Shown here: piece after piece, positions 58,801 to 64,000 of the stretch
Numbering within the stretch: the first letter of the stretch is position 1
Layout: each line of letters opens with the position of its first letter
Assembly: GCA_029961685.1 (NCBI GenBank)
Contig: JARWKL010000014.1
Location: forward strand, 22,326,452 to 22,390,451
Origin: Aristolochia californica
Lineage: Eukaryota; Streptophyta; Magnoliopsida; Piperales; Aristolochiaceae
Direction: 5' to 3'
Length of the DNA: 64,000 nucleotides
The notes under the pieces: model-generated
What the model was told of the DNA's origin: nothing
The model's database searches: none
What the model saw: only the letters and a program-made list of their open reading frames with translations
Made by a program: the position numbers and the translations under genes

Positions 58801-61800
58801 ATGATTCCCATTTTACCCTTTCTTGTATAAACCCGAGTTATCAAGGGTCTATCAGTTTCTTATAGAATATTATTTCCAAGTGTGTAAAAGAAGTAGGGAG
58901 CATTAGTGTTTATTATCATTGTTTTATGATACAAATAGAATAAAAGAAGGAACATTAAAACATTCCCTTTCAGAATTTGAATGTGAGTTAATTTTTTTCC
59001 AGCTCTTTCTTCTCCTAAGTTGACTCTTTTCTTCATTGCATGTTCATACATTTTCACATGGTATCAGAATGATGGTCTTGAGATGGAGAAGAAGAAAATG
59101 ATAGAGAAAAAGGGGAAGAAGAAGATAATAAGATAATTTTTCTTTCTCATTGTTGTTTCCCTGTCTCAACCCTCGTTTTTTCCTTGGAGTTTGCACCATC
59201 ATAATACACTTTCAATATTCTAATTTATAAATAGACAAAAAGGTCTTTGAATCTAGTTTCCAACGGAAAAATTTTTTTTGGCAAACGGAGAAAGAATTTT
59301 GAATTTTGCATATGAATAAAGAAAGAAGAAAAAACATAAGATTTCTTCCGTTAGTTTCCTTTCCAATGTGAAGGCCCCGCTTGGTTGCAAAGAAACTGCA
59401 AGGAGAAATGAAATACGAGATTTTTAAGAAAAAATAAGATATTTGAAAGCAAGTATTCTCTCATTTTATCTTATTTTCTCTCGCTTCCTGACACACCAAC
59501 AAGGTCCTACGGGTAGGTAGAGTAGTAAATCTTCATGGTATGTGCACAAAAATATTTGTGCCTCCCAATACAGTGCTTTTAAAGTAGCCAGAACACCTCT
59601 AAATTGCACATAATGAAGAAAGAGCGAAAAACCTAACAGCAGTTAGTGCTAGTAGAACTCTGCCAACATTGTACGTGATGAAGAACAAGAAAGAAGCCTA
59701 ATGACTGTTAAGGACTTAATTTAGTTGAAAAGAAAAACTAATGAAGCACATAAACAGCAAATTTATCATAAAACATAAACCAAAAAAAGATTGTTCAATT
59801 CACACATAAATATGCTCATGATAAACTTCAAAATTACTCCACAAGAGCTCAAGTCCTATGTCACAAAAGCATGCATGAAGTATGAAGCAACACAATACCA
59901 ATACAAGCAAAGATATTGGAAAACTAAGTGAGCCCATCTCAAGTCACAAATTGCATTGGATACAGAACAGATCTATAGCACTAGATAATCACCGCCACAA
60001 CCAAGGCCAAGCACCTTGACTCTTCACCCATGCGAACCTTGAGATACACTTCTGATAAAAATATATGTCAAAGAACAAAAAAGAATTCTTTCATATAATC
60101 ATCACGATGGTTTTAACAGAGAAGGAGCTAATAATAAAAGCATGTGTCAACACAACCACAAAGTGAAAACAGTTTGCATTATGCATTTAGATCATATGAC
60201 AAGAAAGAGATCACTAAAGAACTCTATCTAGCTTGAACACAATCCTCTTTTCGATACATGGCTGGTCAAGTGTTTACTTGGTAGCAGTGACAAGGCATAG
60301 AACAAGAAGTTCAGGCTTCATTATTCACTGTTTCCTTTAAGAAATGAACAGATAAATACATGAATGTATGAAATGAGAAGCATATCCAACAAACCTGGTA
60401 AACATATGATAGAATTCTTCCTTAAGATAGCTAAACCTAGATGGATATGCTTTCAAAATTACTGATAATGCACAGTATATATTTTTAGATGTACACAATA
60501 TATAAACATCAGAAACACTCGAGATCTAGCACAGTGCTTCAGAGATCATGCTGTTAATCTTGCACCTTAGGGAAACCATTTCAATTTGAAGCATAAGACT
60601 CCACTAGTGGAAGGCAGAATGTCTCAAAAAATAATAGACTTGAAAAGGCTAGAAAGAACGGAGTTTTTATCAGGATACAATGTGATCCACATTAAATGCC
60701 AATTTTACAGACCTCAAGCCCTTCATCTTGCTCAAAAGAGAGGCCAGGGCCGCTGTACATATTCTTGATTAGCAATGTGCAGGATTTATCAGGGTGTAAA
60801 TGAACTCTGCTGCAGCGGGATCCAAAACGGCAAGCTCCAGTTTTAATGTGGAATGGACAATGAGCCTTGTCCTATGAAAGGAAAAATCAAAGCAACATAC
60901 TTCAGAACAAATTATTTTTTCTCTTGTAAAAAAAATATAGAAGCACTTCCTTATCAAACTATCAAAAAAATACCCCAAAAGTTAAAAATTTTAAAATATA
61001 AAGACAAAAAGGCCAAACAATGCCATATGTTGATTAAGAAAACAGTAACTTACTTGTTCAGTTCCAAAATTGGGCACCTGCTGAGCAACATTGTCAAACA
61101 CATGCTGTAAAGAAACTGAAGAAGCTTGACTATAAGCAGCAAATACTGCAGATTGTGGAGGAAGTGGGTTTGATGTAGGTCTGTCGTCATCCTGAATACA
61201 AATTAAGTCTTTTCAATTTTTCGTTTTTTTCCTTTGAATGTTGACAGCAGAAACACAATACCCCAACCCCCTGGTGATAATCAAGCCAAAGGCCCAACGC
61301 ACACCTTTTTCAATTTTATAAACTTCCACTTTTTTTTCCCCGGTATAATTCTCAAATAGTGTTAGAAATTGATTTTTCAAAAACGAGTGCAGATCTTATT
61401 TCCAAACAGTTCAATCGCATATTAGACCAACTTATAAAAGGGCAATTGAGCTTCGCTCAGGTGTTTCTAGATCTTTTATTGTTGAAAGGGTGCCTCTACC
61501 CATTGGGGCTTGAAGACCTCCCTCTCCCCTTTTCATGTATCACACTTACACATCTTAATGACATTAAACATGATTTCAAAAAAAAAAAAAAAACAAGGGA
61601 GTTTGACTATTCCAACCTTTTCCCTCTTTAAAAAAAATGCACTATTTCCCAGACTACCACTATTTATAATACCGCTATTTTTCTATTTTATCATCCAAAA
61701 ATTAAAAAAAAAAAACTAAGATGGATTGCACTCTTGAAACACAAAAGTTAAGAAAGGCAAAATATAAAGGAAAGAAACTTAAATGATTATATTTAAGTGT

Positions 61801-63525
61801 ATCGACTAAATTAAAAAAAAAAAAAAAAGGTGCAACCTAAGTTATTTGGACTTGAGCCCATACTCCTGATTTTCTCCATAAAAAAAGCTCGACATTGGAC
61901 AAAGCACAGTATTACCTCTTTTTTTGGTTGGTGATCAGCAAGTTTTTCAGTAACCTTCACTCTTTTCTTCTTAACAATTATCTCATTTCCCTGCCAGATA
62001 ATTTCTGCTGGCCCCTCTTGCATGTATTCGTCACCATCATCTTCATCCCATTCATTCTCTCCCTCCTGGCAAAGCTACATCAAAAAGTCAAGACACAACC
62101 GATTGCAGGTAAATTATTTTAGAGGCCAATTACATAAGTGTCAAGCTCTCATGAAGCAACTCTGTGATATAACATGGATAGGATGGATTCAGAAAGTAGA
62201 AATCATATGAAATCCTTTGAAGAAGAATGAATGAACATACTAGCAGAACTTTCAATAATGGAGTAGAAGCATGTCAAGAGCAAGCATTATAAAAAACAGT
62301 AGATCCATGAAAAACAATCATGGTCCAGGAACTCCAATGAGAAACTATGAAGTCGAAATTCATACTGAAAAATCAAAGCATGCAATGCGGCTCATAGAAT
62401 TTTGGAGATCAGCCAAAATCATTCATAAGGAAAAGAAGCCTCAGTGTATTATAGAAATTGATATACGACCAGAACAAAAAAGGAAGAAGATTGCATAGCT
62501 TTGGTAGCTTAAGTCTCAAACATAAAATGTCATAATCCATTCATCAAAAGCCTTTAAAATTTCAGAGTTCCACATAGGAAATAGTTAAACCACTACATAT
62601 CAGTTGCCAACTTCATCAGGAATATGAATTAATAGAAAAACTTATTTTTCTTGACGAGTATTTAGAACATAATAAACTAGAGTATCTTCCACATGTCCTA
62701 GTGATAAAGAATCGAAGTTCAGATAGGTAACCAAACTCATGCTACAAGACCATCTGCAAGTTCCAGAGTTATTTTCCGAATGTAGGTTGTACATCCATGG
62801 CACCGCATGTCCTAGTTCTCACACTAAAAGGATAAACAATATAACCACATGGTAATTCAACAAATGAAGATCTACTTTATTTTCGAATGTGACCAAGTGT
62901 ACTGGGTAAAAATGAAAGGAAGAAATAACTCATAATTGAAATATCGTGACATACTGATTACGTATTTAAACTGCAAGTTCTAAGGGAGAATCATTATAAA
63001 TAAAAGCACTAATGCCCCCAAACCAAAGGAGCGAACTAAATAGCAGAGAACGTTCTTGAGTTACTTAGAACTAAACAACCAAGTCACATCAAGCTATGTA
63101 TCAAACGACGCACTTAGATGAAAGTTGGGTATTAAGAACTGAGAGAGAGAGAGAGGGAGGGTCAAACTAATAACACAATTTAATGAGAAGACCTGATTTC
63201 TCGTAGATTCCTCTAGCAGTACCCTCTGATCATCCTCCTCTTGCTTCCTCTTCGCCGCCGCTTCGAGCCACGCTCTTTCTCGTTCTTCGAATTCTCTCAA
63301 TTCTCTCTCCCGAATCTCTGCCTCTTCCTGCTGCTTCAACCTAATGCGATTCTGCTCCTCCGGATCGTTCAGACGCGCCTGTTCCTCTTCAATTGCTTTC
63401 ACAGCAATTTGCGCCCGTAGTTGCTTTCGCTTCAGCTTTTTCGCGGCTTTCCGCTTCACTTTGCGTGTTTGGGTGTGGTTTGTGGTTTCTGCAGTTTCGT
63501 CCGGCACTGTTACAGGCTCCGCCAT
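46892..63525 (-). CDS. U2AF35-related CCCH zinc-finger splicing factor (Urp/ZRSR2 type)
   Basis: Nuclear pre-mRNA splicing factor. In other eukaryotes this family recognises the 3' splice site, notably in U12-type introns. Nine coding exons: 63193-63525, 61916-62065, 61054-61191, 60713-60871, 51794-51886, 49498-49614, 48810-48884, 48339-48562, 46892-47591. All junctions are GT-AG; the first seven exons end in phase 0 and exon 8 leaves two bases. Total 662 residues. The N-terminus is Lys/Glu-rich coiled coil. CCCH finger 1 is C212-x8-C221-x5-C227-x3-H231. The RRM/UHM follows (TLLIKNMY near 239; RGNVYVHYK near 301). CCCH finger 2 is C346-x10-C357-x5-C363-x3-H367. The tail is RS-like. Start chosen at [10 protein letters not shown], the first ATG of the frame. 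The nearest named relative I can recall is Arabidopsis CCCH protein 5. The C-terminus may be shortened (see 46600-46891). Confidence 0.93.
48163..48210. repeat. Alternating purine-pyrimidine tract in an intron
   Basis: A TG/CG/CA-rich run (GTGTGTGTATGGGTGTGTGG, then GTGCGCGCGTGCACGTG) within intron 8 of the CCCH gene. It could adopt Z-DNA. Confidence 0.7.
50285..50550. repeat. Intronic repeat, copy 1
   Basis: Includes ATGGACACACATGCACCTG, AAACCAAAAGCTGACA and CATCGTTCCAGATATGTAG. These recur in the same order at about 51240-51500, and the GATATGTAGAAAAAAAGATG word occurs at least four times in both copies. Lies in the 2.2-kb intron between exons 5 and 6. Confidence 0.8.
50559..50932 (-). mobile_element. 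5'-truncated LINE insertion (RNase H end and poly-A tail)
   Basis: The minus-strand frame 50610-50888 reads [30 protein letters not shown] and [16 protein letters not shown], the RNase H-like domain found at the end of plant LINE ORF2. It is followed by AATAAAAT and an A-run. The flanks GTCTTTTT (50551-50558) and GTCTTTTT (50933-50940) form an 8-bp target-site duplication. So this is a short, 5'-truncated copy in the same direction as the host gene, sitting in an intron. Confidence 0.85.
50965..51242 (+). pseudogene. Copia RT/RNase H fragment in the intron
   Basis: The frame reads [57 protein letters not shown] and ILRYLKGT, the conserved join between RT and RNase H in Copia. It is cut at the right exactly where the ACACACATGCACC repeat begins. 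No LTRs are attached. Opposite in direction to the host gene. Confidence 0.88.
51240..51620. repeat. Intronic repeat, copy 2
   Basis: Second copy of the 50285-50550 repeat with the same word order and two T-runs (51388-51402 and about 51486-51496). Confidence 0.75.
52710..52740 (-). repeat. 24-base C run (G24 on the sense strand) at the Gypsy polypurine tract
   Basis: Uninterrupted C from 52713 to 52736 beside the 3' LTR. On the minus strand, which is the sense strand of the host gene, it is G24, an expanded polypurine tract. Confidence 0.85.
52930..53570 (-). pseudogene. Gypsy integrase fragment
   Basis: Minus-strand blocks: [20 protein letters not shown] (near the zinc-binding region), [20 protein letters not shown] with IFVVVD (core), [20 protein letters not shown] and [10 protein letters not shown] (usual QTDGQ changed). 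Frame breaks at about 53256 and 53144. The upstream side is cut by the LINE. Confidence 0.85.
53575..56030 (+). pseudogene. LINE (non-LTR retrotransposon) ORF2 relic, plus strand
   Basis: Reverse transcriptase is at 53690-54510: [38 protein letters not shown], then the catalytic [12 protein letters not shown] near 54245-54280 and [11 protein letters not shown]. The zinc-binding zf-RVT domain is at 55174-55539 ([39 protein letters not shown]). The start of the RNase H-like domain is at 55785-56000 ([19 protein letters not shown]), where the copy stops. The endonuclease and the RT start are missing, and several stops and shifts are present. It sits inside the Gypsy element, opposite to the host gene. 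Confidence 0.9.
56040..56720 (-). pseudogene. Gypsy reverse transcriptase fragment
   Basis: The frame 56064-56561 reads [52 protein letters not shown] (usual VFFDDILVYS, with one catalytic Asp changed to Gly), [10 protein letters not shown] and [16 protein letters not shown]. The start continues in another frame up to about 56720. One of the two active-site aspartates is lost, so it is inactive. Confidence 0.9.
57000..57440 (-). pseudogene. Gypsy aspartic protease fragment
   Basis: On the minus strand near 57370-57420 a [15 protein letters not shown] block is readable (usual DSGATHNF), followed by the protease body toward 57060. It lies in the expected place between gag and RT. Frames are broken. 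Confidence 0.65.
57828..58455 (-). pseudogene. Gypsy gag fragment
   Basis: The frame 57828-58244 reads [75 protein letters not shown] and [15 protein letters not shown], the standard retrotransposon gag core. It continues at its start toward 58455 in another frame. Confidence 0.9.
58855..60712 (-). other. Remainder of intron 4 of the CCCH gene
   Basis: AT-rich with no coding similarity or clear repeat that I recognise. It ends at the donor of exon 4 (60712). Confidence 0.5.
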
Positions 63526-64000
63526 CTTTCATGAACTGGAAAACATCTAGAAGAACTCGCAGCACAAGAGACCGCTCTGATTTCGAAAGGAATTTCATGT
63601 GCTTGTTGTGGTACTTTTTTCTTTTTTCTAAAAGAAACTGCGACTGAATGTGATTTTTTTTTAATGAAGGATTATAATTAAGTTATTTAATTAAAATAAT
63701 TATTTAATTAAGTTCTTCGTTTACTATTTAATGATGAAATAACTGCAGAGAAAACAGGATACGCGTGGCACGTCATTCGTCTCCTCGGCTGGCTTTGGTT
63801 GCAAACCCTGTTTGTTCTGCACAGCGCTTGTCTCAGCAACGCAAAATGATGCTATTATTAGTTACTCTAAGTTACAAAATATTAGTAATTCTTTGACATA
63901 AATTTAATTTTTGAAAATAACTAAAAATTAACTTCATAGTTATGATATTTACTCAAAATAACTCATTTGATAAAATAAGTTGAAAATATTGATGGCTTCA
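63526..64000 (-). promoter_or_regulatory. Upstream region of the CCCH gene
   Basis: 475 bp to the window edge. It should hold the 5' UTR and proximal promoter. No clear TATA box at the usual distance was identified. A (TTTAATTAA)-rich patch lies near 63676-63705. No other gene starts here. Confidence 0.45.

Larger units (their letters stand above)
52431..58854 (-). mobile_element. Ty3/Gypsy retrotransposon in the largest intron of the CCCH gene
   Basis: LTRs at 52431-52709 and 58595-58854 share GAGAAGAGAC.TACC, GCCTTC.AGGGTCTAGGTC and GGGTCTATCA (minus-strand start TGATAGACCC). The primer-binding region next to the right LTR is degenerate (minus strand TGTTACAGAGC); a G-rich polypurine tract lies next to the left LTR. 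Internal order on the minus strand: gag, protease, RT, (gap), integrase. A LINE replaces the region between RT and integrase. No clear target-site duplication. Same direction as the host gene, within intron 4 (51887-60712). Confidence 0.88.

Noticed and set aside
52431..58854. Target-site duplication for the Gypsy element
   Set aside because: The flanks AGTGT and GTTTC agree at only two of five, so no claim is made.
60586..60768. Plus-strand 60-codon frame opposite CCCH exon 4
   Set aside because: It is the complement of the finger 1 exon, which has exact CCCH spacing and splice sites on the minus strand.
1..64000. tRNA, rRNA, miRNA hairpin or organelle-derived segments
   Set aside because: None was recognised by eye. 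The only tRNA-related sites are the retroelement primer-binding sites. A tRNAscan or Rfam search would be needed to exclude them firmly.

Overview
This is nuclear DNA from a flowering plant, probably a dicot or other broad-leaved lineage. It is AT-rich and full of LTR retrotransposons whose primer-binding sites match plant initiator tRNA-Met (TGGTATCAGAGC). It also has two intron-rich host genes of plant-conserved families, both on the minus strand. I cannot name the species from sequence alone.

Host genes. (1) A U2AF35-related CCCH zinc-finger splicing factor (Urp/ZRSR2 type, like Arabidopsis CCCH protein 5). I could rebuild it as nine coding exons from 63525 down to 46892, 662 codons with every splice phase consistent. 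Its two largest introns are stuffed with retroelements. (2) A WVD2-like/TPX2-family microtubule-associated protein. Five exons run in phase from 33935 down to 30935 (537 codons). Its C-terminal TPX2 box was not found. Two possible last exons lie near 20.1-20.5 kb, on the far side of about 10 kb of retroelements.

Layout. 1-246: 3' end of a plus-strand Copia copy. 247-2255: an old minus-strand fragment of a non-coding LTR family plus unassigned sequence. 2260-7525: a Copia element with near-identical LTRs and a perfect target-site duplication (TSD) but broken ORFs. 7726-18898: LTR pair of an outer minus-strand element filled with later insertions: a non-autonomous hAT-like element (9106-11381), Copia pieces on both strands (12.7-14.9 kb), and six tandem copies of a ~630-bp chimeric unit (14887-18666). 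18.9-21.6 kb: intergenic or intronic. 21690-24632: a small Ty3-type element carrying only gag and protease, with a perfect TSD. 24718-30368: a decayed Copia containing a solo LTR. 30.9-37.7 kb: the WVD2-like gene and its 5' region. 38.4-41.66 kb: Copia relic. 41859-44554: non-coding LTR element inserted into an LTR of its own family. 45756-46259: MITE. 46.6-63.5 kb: the splicing-factor gene, with a Gypsy element (52431-58854) that itself contains a LINE.

How it works together. The retroelement genes are relics and form no working pathway. The two host genes have independent roles: pre-mRNA 3' splice-site recognition, and probably cortical microtubule organisation. The main biology here is the layering of insertions around and within these genes.
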